NCBI GenBank assembly: GCA_017522915.1
Contig: JAFWXX010000011.1
Location: 23,320 to 87,319 of the forward strand
DNA length: 64,000 bases
Source of the DNA: Bacteroidaceae bacterium
GTDB lineage: Bacteria > Bacteroidota > Bacteroidia > Bacteroidales > Bacteroidaceae
Direction: 5' to 3'
Shown: in pieces, positions 23,614 to 34,132 of the stretch
How the letters are laid out: the number at the start of each line of letters is the position of its first letter
Position numbering within the stretch: the first letter of the stretch is position 1
The notes under the pieces: model-generated
Databases searched by the model: none
The model's input: only the letters and a program-made list of their open reading frames with translations
Told to the model about the DNA's origin: nothing
Translations under genes and position numbers: made by a program

Positions 23614-24435
23614 ATGGCTGTAACAATGGCTGATATTGCCAAGCTGCGCGCTATGACCGGAGCTGGTATGATGGACTGCAAGAACGCTTTGACCGAGGGT
23701 GAGGGCGATTTTGACAAGGCTATCGAGATTATCCGTAAGAAGGGTCAGTTGGTAGCTGCTAAGCGCAGCGACCGTGAGGCTTCTGAGGGTTGTGTTCTTG
23801 TAAAGGCAGAGAATGGCTTCGCTGCAATCATCGCTCTCAAGTGCGAGACTGACTTCGTTGCTCAGGGTGCTGATTTCGTTAAGCTTACACAGGATATCCT
23901 TGATGCTGCTGTAGCTGCAAAGTGCGCTACTATAGAGGATGTCAAGGCTCTTCCATTGGGCGAGGGTACTGTTCAGGACGCAATCGTTGCCCGTTCAGGT
24001 ATCACTGGTGAGAAGATGGAGCTCGACGGTTACAAGACTCTTGTTGGCGAGAACATCTACACATACAACCACCAGAAGAAGAACATGCTCTGTACAATGG
24101 TTGCTCTGAGCCAGGCTAATGAGGAGGCTGGTCATGAGATAGCTATGCAGATTGCTGCTTCTGCACCTCTTGCACTCACAAGCGAGGACCTTGATCCTAC
24201 TTTGGTTGCTAAGGAGCGTGTTGTAGCTGAGGAGAAGGCTCGCGAAGAGGGTAAGCCTGAGAATATGATCGCTCGTATCGCTGACGGTCGTATCCAGAAG
24301 TATTACAAGGAGGTTTGCTTGCTCCAGCAGGGCTACTGCCAGAATGAGAAGATTTCTGTTGCTGAGTTCTTGAAGGGCTTCGACAAGGAACTTACAGCTA
24401 CAGGCTTCCAGCGTTTCACACTCCGTGCTGAGTAA
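23614..24435 (+). CDS. tsf: Translation elongation factor Ts
   Basis: 273 residues. The N-terminal domain is clear: 'MADIAKLRAMTGAGMMDCKN' and 'DFDKAIEIIRKKGQ', followed by the 'CETDFVAQGADFVKLTQDI' core motif that contacts EF-Tu. EF-Ts releases GDP from EF-Tu in the cytoplasm. It ends the ribosomal operon, 16 bases before a strong terminator. Confidence 0.97.
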   Translation: MAVTMADIAKLRAMTGAGMMDCKNALTEGEGDFDKAIEIIRKKGQLVAAKRSDREASEGCVLVKAENGFAAIIALKCETDFVAQGADFVKLTQDILDAAVAAKCATIEDVKALPLGEGTVQDAIVARSGITGEKMELDGYKTLVGENIYTYNHQKKNMLCTMVALSQANEEAGHEIAMQIAASAPLALTSEDLDPTLVAKERVVAEEKAREEGKPENMIARIADGRIQKYYKEVCLLQQGYCQNEKISVAEFLKGFDKELTATGFQRFTLRAE

Positions 24436-24451
24436 TTTGAAACTTATATAA

Positions 24452-24487
24452 AAAAATCAGGCTCACTTTGAAGTGAGCCTGATTTTT
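24452..24487. terminator. Bidirectional terminator between tsf and the convergent gene
   Basis: Stem 24452-24468 with 24471-24487 (17 bp, TG loop), flanked by an A-run on one side and a T-run on the other, so it works in both directions for tsf (+) and the secreted hypothetical (-). Confidence 0.93.
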
Positions 24488-24506
24488 TTATATTGTTTCC
24501 TTATTG

Positions 24507-25175
24507 TTATTGTTCGTTGAGGAACAATTTGTACAGTTCATCAATCTCCGGTTCCAGTTGCATCAGCATCTCGCTATCCTGTTCCTGAACGGCCTTGATG
24601 AGATTGCTTGCCAGTGCAAATAAACGTGGAACCCTAATCCAATCTCTTATCTTTCCTCCTTTTCCTTGAGCTTTCTTGCCGTCGGCAAAATATGTAAAGG
24701 TTACCCCGCCGAGTAGAAACAAATCATTCTTTGCAGGAGTGCTTACTGCTGAAAGCCAAAGTGCCTTCAGCTTGCTGGCTATTCCGTCGGGTATTGCAAG
24801 ACTTATGCTCTTTGTGCCCGGTGCCTTGTAGCTTCTCTTGACTTTCTTGCGGTCTTTGAACCAGACGTGGTTCCCTTTTTCAATTCTTTTGCTTGTGGCA
24901 TCGCGTACAATGCCCCATAATATTCCGTCAATTTCGGTAAAGACAAGCGAATGGGTTTCGGTATCATACGTGAGCGAAGACTCAGTCATCAGCTCGATGT
25001 CGCGCAACACACCCCACTCGGCATTATTGGGGTTCAGGAGACGCCATAACTCCTGTTCGTAGAACACGCTTGTCAAACCGTCTTCTTTGGTGCGTTCCCT
25101 GTAAGGCTCAAGCCTGTCCTGTGCCTGTGCAGTTATTCCTATAGCCAGGAGAAGAATTGATAAAAACTTTTTCAT
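24507..25175 (-). CDS. Secreted hypothetical protein
   Basis: 222 residues with signal peptide MKKFLSILLLAIGITAQAQ. The mature part is charged and contains 'YEQELWRLLNPNNAEWGVLR', 'YDTETHSLVFTEIDGILWG' and 'LLGGVTFTYFADGKKAQGKG', then a helical end with acidic residues. No catalytic motif and no family that I recognise with confidence; conserved hypotheticals of this form occur in the Bacteroidales. It is likely periplasmic or outer-membrane-associated. It is a single gene, ending on the shared terminator with tsf. Its leader contains TATTTTTG (minus strand, at 25300-25307), a likely -7 element, but no good -33 element. Confidence 0.72.
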   Translation of the reverse strand: MKKFLSILLLAIGITAQAQDRLEPYRERTKEDGLTSVFYEQELWRLLNPNNAEWGVLRDIELMTESSLTYDTETHSLVFTEIDGILWGIVRDATSKRIEKGNHVWFKDRKKVKRSYKAPGTKSISLAIPDGIASKLKALWLSAVSTPAKNDLFLLGGVTFTYFADGKKAQGKGGKIRDWIRVPRLFALASNLIKAVQEQDSEMLMQLEPEIDELYKLFLNEQ

Positions 25176-25373
25176 GATGTTGCTGTTTTGGCTTGCCGCA
25201 TTTTTGTTTTACCGTAATGTAAATAACCTGAGTTTATATCGAGCTCACGTTAAATAAATGCTCTTCTGTATATATGACGTTTTAAAAAGAAGAACGTTGC
25301 AAAAATAGTTGTTTTTTTAAAAAAAGAATATTGATTCAGAATGTTTCTTGCCTTTAATAGGCAAAACTGCATA
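25176..25373. other. Gap between rnhB 3' end and the secreted hypothetical
   Basis: About 200 A+T-rich bases. It holds the minus-strand TATTTTTG at 25300-25307 mentioned for the downstream gene, a T7-A7 stretch at about 25312-25325, and a 6-bp hairpin TTGCCT/AGGCAA at 25348-25364 just after the rnhB stop. The hairpin is not followed by a T-run on the minus strand, so I do not call a terminator for the suf string. Confidence 0.45.
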
Positions 25374-26009
25374 TCATTCAGGCTTGCAGCCCGTATGTTG
25401 TTCAAATGCGAGTTCCAGTTGCATAGGTTCTTCGCCCAGGAGATTGAACGACATCCTGTGATAGGGTGTAGTGCCGTGCTGGCGTATGGCGGCGCGGTGC
25501 TTGGCAGTAGGGTAGCCTTTGTTGCTATGCCAGTCGTACATAGGGTACTCCTCTGCGAGGCGCATCATATAGTCGTCGCGGTAGGTCTTGGCCAGTATCG
25601 ATGCTGCTGCAATGCTCATGTATGTGGCATCGCCTTTCACTACTGTATTGTGAGTTATGCCTGGATATGGAGTGAACTTGTTTCCGTCTATCAGAAGGTG
25701 CTCCGGGCGTATCTTCAGTCCATCTACAGCACGGTGCATTGCAAGAATCGATGCACGAAGAATATTGATCTTGTCTATCTCTGCAGCTGTCACAATTCCG
25801 ACCGACCATGCCAGGGCCTCACGCTCGATAACCTCGCGCAGCCGGTAACGCTGTGCTTCGGTTAGCTGCTTTGAATCGTTAAGCAGTTCATTGGTGAAGC
25901 CGGGCGGAAGTATAACAGCCGCTGCATATACGTCACCGGCAAGGCATCCGCGTCCGGCTTCGTCACAACCGGCTTCAACAACTCCTTCTGTCTGGTATGG
26001 CTTGAGCAT
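25374..26009 (-). CDS. rnhB: Ribonuclease HII
   Basis: 211 residues. '[23 protein letters not shown]' at the N-terminus carries the DEAGRG catalytic motif; '[10 protein letters not shown]' and '[12 protein letters not shown]' are the later conserved blocks. RNase HII cuts the RNA strand of RNA-DNA hybrids and starts removal of single ribonucleotides from DNA. Its ATG shares a base with the sufS stop (TGATG), so it is translationally coupled as the last gene of the long suf string. Confidence 0.95.
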   Translation of the reverse strand: MLKPYQTEGVVEAGCDEAGRGCLAGDVYAAAVILPPGFTNELLNDSKQLTEAQRYRLREVIEREALAWSVGIVTAAEIDKINILRASILAMHRAVDGLKIRPEHLLIDGNKFTPYPGITHNTVVKGDATYMSIAAASILAKTYRDDYMMRLAEEYPMYDWHSNKGYPTAKHRAAIRQHGTTPYHRMSFNLLGEEPMQLELAFEQHTGCKPE

Positions 26010-27220
26010 CAGGCGAACATCTTTGCGGCTCTTTCGATGCCTTTTATGAGTATATCAACTTCCTCCTTTGTGTTATATGCCGCAAAGGAGGCGCGTACTG
26101 TCCCCGGAATTCTCAGATGGTCGATTAGTGGCTGGGCGCAGTGGTGGCCTGTACGTATGGCAACTCCCAGCCTGTCGAGTATGGCCCCCATGTCGGCTGG
26201 GTGTATGTCGCCCACCAGGAATGAAACGGCTGCACCGTCGGGGTTTCCGAATATGCGTATGCCGTCAATCTTCTGCAACTGCTCTACGGCATATTGTGTC
26301 AACATCTGCTCGTGTGCTGCAATGTTCTCTATACCGACATTGCCGATCCATTCTATGGCTTTTCCAAGAGCTATTGCACCCACATAATCGGGTGTGCCGG
26401 CCTCGAACTTGTAGGGCAACTCGTTGTATGTGGTCTTGTCAAAACGTACGCTCTTTATCATTTCGCCTCCGCCGTGGTAAGGAGGCATCTCATTAAGCCA
26501 TTTTTCCTTGCCGTAAAGGACTCCTATGCCGGTAGGGGCATAGAGCTTGTGTCCGCTGAAAGCGAAGAAATCGGCATCCAGTTCCTGCATGTTTACCTTA
26601 ATGTGCGGTGTGCTCTGTGCACCATCCACAAGCACCGGTACTCCGTGGCTATGCGCTATTGAAATAATCTCCTTTATCGGATTCGTTATGCCGAGCACGT
26701 TCGATACATGGGCAATGCTCACAAGACGTGTCTTTCCGTTGAACATTCCGCTGTAGGCATCCATATCGAGGGAACAATCGTCTTTAAGCGGAACTATGCG
26801 CAATGTTATGCCTATGCGGTCGCGAAGCATCTGCCAGGGAACAATGTTGCTGTGGTGCTCCATAGTGGATATGATAACCTCGTCACCGCTCTTCAGCATG
26901 CTTCCGAACGAAGATGCTACCAGGTTTATGCTTTCGGTTGTTCCTCGTGTGAATATTATTTCGTGGCTATGTTCTGCACCGATAAACTCCCTGACTTTGT
27001 TCCTCGCATCCTCCATTGCCTCCGTCGCCACTTGCGAAAGGTGGTGTACTCCACGGTGCACATTGGCATTCATCGTGTCATATACATGCCCTATGCACTC
27101 TGTAACGCAGCGTGGCTTCTGGGTTGTTGCAGCATTGTCAAGATAGACGAGCGGCTTGCCGTATATCTGCTGTTCCAGTATTGGAAACTCCTTGCGTATC
27201 TCTTCCGTGTTCAGCATCAT
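26009..27220 (-). CDS. sufS: Cysteine desulfurase, SUF type
   Basis: 403 residues. Fold-type I PLP enzyme: '[11 protein letters not shown]' near the N-terminus, '[12 protein letters not shown]', and the PLP lysine in '[20 protein letters not shown]' (about residue 225). The active cysteine lies in '[14 protein letters not shown]' (about residue 360), the class II (SufS) placement. It takes sulfur from L-cysteine for iron-sulfur cluster assembly on SufBCD. It starts seven bases after sufD ends. No SufE/SufU partner is seen in this window, so the sulfur acceptor must be encoded elsewhere. Confidence 0.96.
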   Translation of the reverse strand: MMLNTEEIRKEFPILEQQIYGKPLVYLDNAATTQKPRCVTECIGHVYDTMNANVHRGVHHLSQVATEAMEDARNKVREFIGAEHSHEIIFTRGTTESINLVASSFGSMLKSGDEVIISTMEHHSNIVPWQMLRDRIGITLRIVPLKDDCSLDMDAYSGMFNGKTRLVSIAHVSNVLGITNPIKEIISIAHSHGVPVLVDGAQSTPHIKVNMQELDADFFAFSGHKLYAPTGIGVLYGKEKWLNEMPPYHGGGEMIKSVRFDKTTYNELPYKFEAGTPDYVGAIALGKAIEWIGNVGIENIAAHEQMLTQYAVEQLQKIDGIRIFGNPDGAAVSFLVGDIHPADMGAILDRLGVAIRTGHHCAQPLIDHLRIPGTVRASFAAYNTKEEVDILIKGIERAAKMFA

Positions 27221-27227
27221 CTCTTCT

Positions 27228-28565
27228 TTATTTGCATAGGGTGCATCCCTTGCAGTGGTTCAACTCTCCGCGGAATCTCTTCTCTACAAGCATGTGGAGC
27301 CTGTCACGCAATGCGTCTATGCCTATGCTGTCGATTACTTCTCCTGCAAAGGCATACATGAGCAGGTGACGTGCCTCTTCGGCCGGAATACCGCGCTGTT
27401 GCATGTAGAAGAGCGCGCTCTCGTCAAGCTGTCCTACCGTAGAGCCGTGGCTGCACTTTACATCGTCGGCATATATCTCAAGCTGCGGCTGAGCATACAT
27501 GTGTGCGCAACTGGTCAGGCATAGGTTGCGGTTCGTCTGTTCCGAAACAGTCTGCTGTGCATCGGGCCTTATGAGCATCTTGCCTGCAAATACACCTGTC
27601 GATTGCTCGTCAAGGATATATTTGTAGAGTTCGTTGCTTGTGCAGTGGGGTACCTTGTGGTCAACCAGAGTACGGTTGTCGATATGCTGTTCCTTGTCTC
27701 CGATTGCAAGGCCGTTTATTCTTGTTTCCGCTCCTTTGCCTTCTAGACTCACCTCAACACTGTTGCGTGTGAAGCCGTTCGTAAGCGTTATGTTGCAGTG
27801 GTTGAAACGGCTGTCTGCATCCTGACGCACAAACAGGCTGCCTACACGTGTGTTGTTTCCGGCGGTCTCCTCTAACTCATAGAGGTCGAGTGATGCTCCG
27901 CGGCCTATAAAAATCTCCGTTACCTGCGTCGATAGCGACTGTTGCTGCAGTGACGAGTGGTCGCAAAGAAGCAATGATGCCTTGCTGTTCTCTTCAAGTA
28001 TTATGAGCAGTCTGCGTATTGACATCATCTCAACGTTGGCTTGAAGGAGTGCAACAATCTGTACAGTCTCCTCAACTTCGATGTTCTTGGGTATGTAAAG
28101 CAGTACACCATCCTGAACGAAGGCTGTATTGAACTGTACCGTGCTGTCACCTTTTCCGGCCAGGCTGTTGTAGTATGGAGCGAGCAGGGCAGGGTGGTTC
28201 TCGGCAACGTCGTTTAGGCTTCCGAGAATAACGCCCTCAGGCAATGGCTTGCCGTTGTTGCCGGGATGGAACGTGTCGTTTATTATATATGCCTGATGAG
28301 TCCTGAGGTTAGGCACGTCGCAGGTGAATATGTCATGTGTGCCGGCCTTCACCTCAACACGTCCGAGATTCATGCCGTAGTCGGCAGAAAACCTTTTCGC
28401 AATGTTGGTGTGGAGCCAGTTCTCTTCCTTTATGCCGGGGAATCCTGTAGCCTTGAAGCGTATTATCGCCTTTGCGCGCTCATCGTTGAGCAGCTTTGCA
28501 CATGGCTCGTCTATAAGTTCCCTGTGACGGTCGAAGATATCTATGTATTCCTGTTCGCTGCCCAT
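27228..28565 (-). CDS. sufD: Fe-S cluster assembly protein SufD
   Basis: 445 residues. The last 120 residues have the family signature: 'RPDAQQTVSEQTNRNLCLTS', 'IYADDVKCSHGSTVGQLDES', and 'YMQQRGIPAEEARHLLMYAF'. A beta-helix core precedes it. SufD forms the SufBC2D scaffold with SufB and SufC. The start overlaps the sufC stop by one base. A short Cys-rich C-terminus (CKGCTLCK) ends the protein; I do not know whether it binds a metal. Confidence 0.95.
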   Translation of the reverse strand: MGSEQEYIDIFDRHRELIDEPCAKLLNDERAKAIIRFKATGFPGIKEENWLHTNIAKRFSADYGMNLGRVEVKAGTHDIFTCDVPNLRTHQAYIINDTFHPGNNGKPLPEGVILGSLNDVAENHPALLAPYYNSLAGKGDSTVQFNTAFVQDGVLLYIPKNIEVEETVQIVALLQANVEMMSIRRLLIILEENSKASLLLCDHSSLQQQSLSTQVTEIFIGRGASLDLYELEETAGNNTRVGSLFVRQDADSRFNHCNITLTNGFTRNSVEVSLEGKGAETRINGLAIGDKEQHIDNRTLVDHKVPHCTSNELYKYILDEQSTGVFAGKMLIRPDAQQTVSEQTNRNLCLTSCAHMYAQPQLEIYADDVKCSHGSTVGQLDESALFYMQQRGIPAEEARHLLMYAFAGEVIDSIGIDALRDRLHMLVEKRFRGELNHCKGCTLCK

Positions 28566-29320
28566 CAGTTTTCGTTTTTAATCCAGTCGTATCCGCGTTC
28601 CTCAAGCTCCATTACAAGCTCAGGGCCGGCAGTCTTGACAATCCTTCCGTTGTACAGCACATGCACTATATCGGGTTTGATGTAGTCGAGAAGACGCTGG
28701 TAGTGTGTGATGACTATGCTCGATGTATCTTCGCGCTTCAGCTTGTTGACACCCTCTGCCACGATACGCAATGCGTCGATGTCGAGGCCCGAATCGGTTT
28801 CGTCGAGAATGCTCAGTACCGGCTCCAGCATTGCCATCTGGAATATCTCGTTGCGTTTTTTCTCTCCACCGCTGAAACCTTCGTTTACGGAGCGGTTGGC
28901 AAGCTTGCTGTCGAGATTCACAAGAGCACGTTTCTCACGCATCATCTTGAGGAACTCCGTTGCGTTCATAGGCTCTTCGCCAAGGTACTTGCGCTTTGCG
29001 TTTATTGCTGCACGCATGAAGTTGGTGATGCTCACTCCCGGTATTTCAACAGGGTATTGGAACGACAGGAAAAGGCCTTCGTGGCTACGATCCTCAGGGG
29101 CAAGCTCAAGCAGGTTCTTGCCTTTGTATATCACTTCTCCCTCGGTGACCGTGTATGCAGGGTGCCCTACAAGCACGTTGCTCAGCGTGCTCTTGCCCGA
29201 ACCGTTTGGGCCCATTATGGCATGTACCTCACCGGCCTTGACTGTAAGGTCTATTCCTTTAAGTATCTCTTTGCCGTCTATTGTGGCATGAAGGTTCTTT
29301 ATCTCAAGTAGATTTTCCAT
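28565..29320 (-). CDS. sufC: Fe-S cluster assembly ATPase SufC
   Basis: 251 residues. ABC-ATPase motifs are complete: Walker A 'GPNGSGKSTL', signature 'FSGGEKKRNEIFQMA', Walker B 'LSILDETDSGLDIDAL' and the later switch His in 'SSIVITHYQRLL'. This signature is the SufC form rather than a transporter. It powers cluster assembly on SufBD in the cytoplasm. It lies between sufB (14-base gap) and sufD (one-base overlap). Confidence 0.97.
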   Translation of the reverse strand: MENLLEIKNLHATIDGKEILKGIDLTVKAGEVHAIMGPNGSGKSTLSNVLVGHPAYTVTEGEVIYKGKNLLELAPEDRSHEGLFLSFQYPVEIPGVSITNFMRAAINAKRKYLGEEPMNATEFLKMMREKRALVNLDSKLANRSVNEGFSGGEKKRNEIFQMAMLEPVLSILDETDSGLDIDALRIVAEGVNKLKREDTSSIVITHYQRLLDYIKPDIVHVLYNGRIVKTAGPELVMELEERGYDWIKNEN

Positions 29321-29334
29321 AATTCTGTTATTTG

Positions 29335-30777
29335 TCAGCCTACGGCTCCTTCCAACGATACGCTGAGAAGCTTCTGCGCCTCGATTGCGAATTCCATAGG
29401 CAGTTTGTTGAGCACCTCCTTGGCATAGCCGTTGACAATTAGTCCGATAGCCTCTTCGGTGCCGATGCCTCGCTGGTTGCAGTAGAAGAGCTGGTCTTCC
29501 GAAATCTTTGATGTGGTTGCCTCGTGCTCAATGACTGCACTGTTGTTGTGTATGTCCATGTATGGGAATGTGTGTGCGCCGCACTTATCGCCTAACAGCA
29601 ATGAGTCGCACTGGCTGTAGTTGCGTGCACCGTCGGCATTCTTGCTTACACGCACCAAGCCTCTGTAAGAGTTCTGGCTCTTTCCTGCCGATATGCCTTT
29701 GCTTATGATTGTACTCCTGGTGTTCTTTCCCAGATGAATCATCTTTGTGCCGGTGTCGGCCTGCTGGTAGTTGTTCGTGAGCGCGACAGAATAGAACTCA
29801 CCCTGCGAGTTGTCGCCACGCAGTATGCAGCTGGGATACTTCCATGTTATGGCAGAGCCTGTCTCTACCTGTGTCCAGGAGAGCTTGCTGTTCCTGCCAC
29901 GGCAGTCGCCGCGTTTTGTGACAAAGTTATAGACACCGCCTTTTCCTTCGGCATCACCTGGGTACCAGTTCTGTACAGTGCTGTACTTTACCTCAGCATT
30001 GTCGTGCACCACAATCTCTACGATAGCTGCATGCAGCTGGTTCTCGTCACGCATGGGTGCGGTACATCCTTCGAGATACGATACGTAGCTGTCGTCATCT
30101 GCTACTATGAGCGTGCGTTCGAACTGCCCCGTGTTAGCTGCATTGATGCGGAAGTAGGTCGATAGCTCCATAGGGCAGCGTACCCCTTTGGGTATATACA
30201 CGAACGAGCCGTCGCTGAATACTGCCGTATTGAGCGCAGCAAAGAAGTTGTCGCGATAGTTCACTACAGAGCCCAGGTACTTGCGCACAAGGTCGGGGTA
30301 CTCCTGTATGGCTTCGCTCATAGAACAGAAGATTATGCCTTTCTCCTTCAGCTCCTCCTTGAAAGTGGTCTTAACAGATACTGAGTCCATGACTGCATCG
30401 ACTGCTGTACCGCTAAGTGCCAGACGCTCTTCGAGCGGAATACCGAGCTTCTCGAAAGTCTTCATCAGCTCTGGGTCAATCTCCTTGTTCTTGTTCTCCT
30501 TGTTCTTCTTCAACGGGTCGGCATAGTACGATATAGCCTGATAGTTGATAGGAGGTATGTTGAGGTGAGCCCATGAAGGCATCTTCAATGTAAGCCAGTG
30601 CCTGTATGCCTGCAAGCGGAACTCAAGCAGCCATTCGGGCTCGTTCTTCTTTTCCGAAATGAGCCTTACAGTCTTTTCGCTTAAGCCGCTTTCTATAATT
30701 TCAGTCTTAATCTTACTGACAAACCCGAACTCGTAAGCCTTGTTTGCCAGCCTTTTCAGTATATTGTCCTTTTTCAT
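29335..30777 (-). CDS. sufB: Fe-S cluster assembly protein SufB
   Basis: 480 residues. Family blocks: '[20 protein letters not shown]', '[20 protein letters not shown]', 'SYLEGCTAP', '[20 protein letters not shown]', '[14 protein letters not shown]'-like (here CILRG), and the C-terminal '[20 protein letters not shown]'. The conserved Cys of the cluster-assembly site (in EGCTAP) is present. The start overlaps the cvpA stop by four bases (ATGA). No sufA or sufE-like gene is in the string. Confidence 0.97.
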   Translation of the reverse strand: MKKDNILKRLANKAYEFGFVSKIKTEIIESGLSEKTVRLISEKKNEPEWLLEFRLQAYRHWLTLKMPSWAHLNIPPINYQAISYYADPLKKNKENKNKEIDPELMKTFEKLGIPLEERLALSGTAVDAVMDSVSVKTTFKEELKEKGIIFCSMSEAIQEYPDLVRKYLGSVVNYRDNFFAALNTAVFSDGSFVYIPKGVRCPMELSTYFRINAANTGQFERTLIVADDDSYVSYLEGCTAPMRDENQLHAAIVEIVVHDNAEVKYSTVQNWYPGDAEGKGGVYNFVTKRGDCRGRNSKLSWTQVETGSAITWKYPSCILRGDNSQGEFYSVALTNNYQQADTGTKMIHLGKNTRSTIISKGISAGKSQNSYRGLVRVSKNADGARNYSQCDSLLLGDKCGAHTFPYMDIHNNSAVIEHEATTSKISEDQLFYCNQRGIGTEEAIGLIVNGYAKEVLNKLPMEFAIEAQKLLSVSLEGAVG

Positions 30778-31259
30778 CTATCTTTCTTTATCTCCTCGAT
30801 AACTGAAAAGGTTATCTTTGAAACCTTATTGTATAACACAGATTCTCTCTGCGATGTTTCCCCTGTTATGCTGTTGTCTGGCATTATGCCGGAAGTTACC
30901 CTTACAGCCATTGTTATGGCAAGCATTGCGATGAATGCCGAAAGGAATCCTCCCAGCAAACGGTCCACTATGCCTAAGCAAACAAGGCTTAGCAGCCACT
31001 TTATTATCATGCCTGCAACGGAAAAGGCTATCACCGCCGAAACAAGCAGCGCAGTGAACCCTGCTACCGAGCATAGCCAGCTCTCCCAGCCTGTCATGCT
31101 GTTTATCCATGTTGCGGCGGCAGGGTAGTAAAGCACAGCCAGGAGCAGGCCTATTGCTATGCCTGCTCCAAGCGTGAGCTGTTTGATCAGTCCTGCCCAG
31201 AATCCTATAATGAATCCAATCAGGGTCGTGGCAAGCAGGACTATATCCAATGTATTCAT
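30774..31259 (-). CDS. CvpA-family inner-membrane protein
   Basis: 161 residues with four membrane segments (about 3-25, 28-50, 62-85, 102-120) and the CvpA opening '[20 protein letters not shown]'. CvpA was named for colicin V production in E. coli; its role is still unclear, with envelope-stress and bile-resistance phenotypes reported. It sits between infB (15-base gap) and sufB (4-base overlap) and is therefore locked into this transcription unit. Confidence 0.88.
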   Translation of the reverse strand: MNTLDIVLLATTLIGFIIGFWAGLIKQLTLGAGIAIGLLLAVLYYPAAATWINSMTGWESWLCSVAGFTALLVSAVIAFSVAGMIIKWLLSLVCLGIVDRLLGGFLSAFIAMLAITMAVRVTSGIMPDNSITGETSQRESVLYNKVSKITFSVIEEIKKDR

Positions 31260-31274
31260 ATCGTTCTACGAAAG

Positions 31275-34094
31275 TCAGAGTTTCTGTTTAACCTCTACTT
31301 CTACGAATGTCTCAATGATATCGCCGATCTTTATGTCATCCTGCGATGTGAGGCTTATACCGCACTCGAAGTTGGTACCCACCTCCTTGACATCCTCCTT
31401 GAAACGCTTGAGCGCAGCAAGAGAGCCGGTGTGGATAACGATACCGTCGCGGATAAGACGTGCACGGTCGGTGCGCTTTACCTTACCCTCACGTACCATA
31501 CATCCGGCAACAGTACCGACTTTGCTTATGTGGAATGTCTCGCGTACCTCTATGGTTGCGGTAATCTCCTCCTTGACAATCGGAGCAAGCATACCCTCCA
31601 TAGCGGCTTTTACCTCCTCGATAGCATCGTAGATGATAGAGTAGATGCGGATATCGACACCCTCGTTCTCGGCAACCTTGCGTGCAGTGACTGACGGACG
31701 TACCTGGAAACCCACGATAATGGCATCTGATGCCGCTGCCAAGCTCACGTCGCTCTCCGAAATCTGTCCTACAGCCTTGTGAATCACGTTCACCTGGATA
31801 GTCTCGGTAGATAGCTTGATGAGAGAGTCGCTTAGAGCCTCGATAGAACCGTCCACGTCACCCTTGACAATGATGTTGAGTGTCTGGAAGTTCCCGAGTG
31901 CGATACGGCGGCCCACTTCGTCAAGTGTAAGCATCTTCTGTGTACGCAATCCCTGCTCGCGTTGCAGCTGCTCACGCTTGCCGGTAATCTCACGTGCTTC
32001 GCGCTCGCTGTCAACTACGTTGAATGTGTCACCCGCTGCCGGTGCTCCGTTGAGTCCAAGGATAAGTGCCGGTTCAGCCGGTTTAATCTCCTTGATGCGC
32101 TGGTTACGCTCGTTAAAGATAGCCTTTACCTTTCCCCACTGTGTTCCGGCAACAACAATGTCACCTACCTTCAGAGTACCGTTCTGTACAAGTACGGTAG
32201 CAACGTATCCGCGTCCCTTGTCGAGTGTTGACTCGATTACCGAACCGGTTGCCTTGCGGTTAGGGTTAGCCTTGAGGTCGAGAAGCTCTGCTTCAAGAAG
32301 CACCTTCTCCATGAGCTCTTCCACGCCCATACCTTTCTTTGCCGAAATCTCCTGCGACTGGTACTTTCCGCCCCAGTCCTCAACGAGCATGTTGAGGTTT
32401 GCAAGTTCTTCCTTGATGCGGTTCGGGTCGGCTGTAGGCTTGTCGCATTTGTTGAATGCGAATACAATGGGCACACCGGCTGCCATAGCATGGTTGATTG
32501 CCTCCTTTGTCTGCGGCATCACGTTGTCGTCGGCAGCGATGATGATGATTACGATATCGGTAATTTTCGCACCGCGCGCACGCATGGCTGTAAACGCCTC
32601 GTGACCCGGAGTATCGAGGAAGGTAATGCGCTTGCCGCTCTCCATCTTCACGTTGTATGCACCGATGTGCTGTGTGATACCGCCGGCCTCTCCTGCGATT
32701 ACATTTGCCTTGCGTATGTAGTCGAGCAATGATGTCTTACCATGGTCAACGTGTCCCATCACGGTGATGATAGGTGCGCGTGGTACAAGGTCCTCTTCGC
32801 TGTCGGTTGCCTCTTCAATTGCATTGGCAACCTCTGCGCTGACATATTCTGTTGTATAACCGAACTCCTCTGCAACAATATTTATTGTCTCAGCATCGAG
32901 ACGCTGGTTGATGGATACCATCATACCGATGCTCATACATGTTGCAATGACCTGTGTCACAGAAATGTTCATCATGCTTGCAAGCTCATTTGCAGTCACG
33001 AACTCTGTAAGCTGCAGAACCTTGCTCTGCTCCATTTCTTCGCTTATCTGCTGCATCTGACGCTCGGCAGCCATGTCGCGCTTCTCCTTGCGGTACTTGG
33101 CCGACTTGTTGGCCTTGCCGCGGTTTGTAAGACGGTCGAGTGTCTCCTTAATCTGCTTTGAGACATCCTCATCGCTGACATCGTTCTTGTCGAAACGCTT
33201 GTGCTGACGGTCGCGGTCCTTGCGGCTGCCCTGTGACTGGTTGTTGCTCTTGTTGCGGTTTGCACTCCACTCCTTATTGTCGCTGCCGCTTTCCTTCACG
33301 TCGTTTATATCGACGCGCTGGCTGTTGATGCGCTGGCGTTTCTTCTTCTTGTCGCCCTCGCCGCCGTTCTGTTGACGCTGTGCCTCACGCTGCTGCTTAC
33401 GCTGCTCTTCGCGCTGCTTGTCCTTCTCCTCACGCTCCTTCTTCTTCTCTTCCTTGCTCTTCTTCTTAGGACGTGTAGATTGGTTTATTGCAGAGAGGTC
33501 TATCTGGCCTACAATATTGAGTTTGGGAGCTACAACCTCGTCAACCTGAGTGAGCTGTGGCTGCGGCACTTCGGAAACATGCTCGCTCTTGACAGGCTCT
33601 TCAACAACCGGTGCAGGTTCTTCAACCTTCGCTGCCGGCTCCGGCTCCTGAACAGGTGCCGGTGCAGGCTTAGGCTCTTCTTTCTTCGGCTGGTTCTTCT
33701 TGTTCAAGGCATCGAGGTCTATGCGGCGTGTAACCTTTATGAGCGGCTCTTCTTTCTTAGGCTCTTCCTTTGGCTCCGGTGCGGGTGCCGGTTTCGGAAC
33801 TTCAACAGCCTTTGGAGCAGGCTCTGCTGCCGGTTTCTTCTCTACAGGCTTCTCCTCGACAACCGGTGCAGCCTTAGGCTTCTCCTTGTTCTGGCGTTCC
33901 TTCAGGAAGTTATCCGACTGGATGCGCGCCTTCTTGTCGGCGCTGAACTCTTGGATGAGCATCTCGTATCCTGCTTCGGGGACAACTGCATTGGGGTCTT
34001 CCTTGATTTCGAAACCCTTCTTCTGCAAGAAATCCACGATGGTAGAGAGGCCCAGGTTGAGTTCTTTCTGTACTTTATTTAATCTTATCTTCAT
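31275..34094 (-). CDS. infB: Translation initiation factor IF-2
   Basis: 939 residues. The N-terminal third is a long low-complexity Pro/Ala/Glu/Lys region followed by an Arg/Gln/Lys-rich stretch, as in Bacteroidetes IF-2. The G domain is intact: '[19 protein letters not shown]' (P-loop), '[18 protein letters not shown]' (G3), '[12 protein letters not shown]' (G4 NKxD). C-terminal domains III-IV follow, with a conserved fMet-tRNA binding end ('EECGIS'-type here 'FECGISLTS'). IF-2 places fMet-tRNA on the 30S subunit. It is 38 bases downstream of nusA in the usual nusA-infB order. Confidence 0.97.
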   Translation of the reverse strand: MKIRLNKVQKELNLGLSTIVDFLQKKGFEIKEDPNAVVPEAGYEMLIQEFSADKKARIQSDNFLKERQNKEKPKAAPVVEEKPVEKKPAAEPAPKAVEVPKPAPAPEPKEEPKKEEPLIKVTRRIDLDALNKKNQPKKEEPKPAPAPVQEPEPAAKVEEPAPVVEEPVKSEHVSEVPQPQLTQVDEVVAPKLNIVGQIDLSAINQSTRPKKKSKEEKKKEREEKDKQREEQRKQQREAQRQQNGGEGDKKKKRQRINSQRVDINDVKESGSDNKEWSANRNKSNNQSQGSRKDRDRQHKRFDKNDVSDEDVSKQIKETLDRLTNRGKANKSAKYRKEKRDMAAERQMQQISEEMEQSKVLQLTEFVTANELASMMNISVTQVIATCMSIGMMVSINQRLDAETINIVAEEFGYTTEYVSAEVANAIEEATDSEEDLVPRAPIITVMGHVDHGKTSLLDYIRKANVIAGEAGGITQHIGAYNVKMESGKRITFLDTPGHEAFTAMRARGAKITDIVIIIIAADDNVMPQTKEAINHAMAAGVPIVFAFNKCDKPTADPNRIKEELANLNMLVEDWGGKYQSQEISAKKGMGVEELMEKVLLEAELLDLKANPNRKATGSVIESTLDKGRGYVATVLVQNGTLKVGDIVVAGTQWGKVKAIFNERNQRIKEIKPAEPALILGLNGAPAAGDTFNVVDSEREAREITGKREQLQREQGLRTQKMLTLDEVGRRIALGNFQTLNIIVKGDVDGSIEALSDSLIKLSTETIQVNVIHKAVGQISESDVSLAAASDAIIVGFQVRPSVTARKVAENEGVDIRIYSIIYDAIEEVKAAMEGMLAPIVKEEITATIEVRETFHISKVGTVAGCMVREGKVKRTDRARLIRDGIVIHTGSLAALKRFKEDVKEVGTNFECGISLTSQDDIKIGDIIETFVEVEVKQKL

Positions 34095-34132
34095 CAGTAA
34101 TCCTTTCTTTTGGGGTTTTTGTCGAATGTCTT

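Noticed and set aside
25348..25364. TTGCCT/AGGCAA stem after rnhB as terminator of the suf string
   Set aside because: Only six pairs, and the nearest U-run on the minus strand is too far away.
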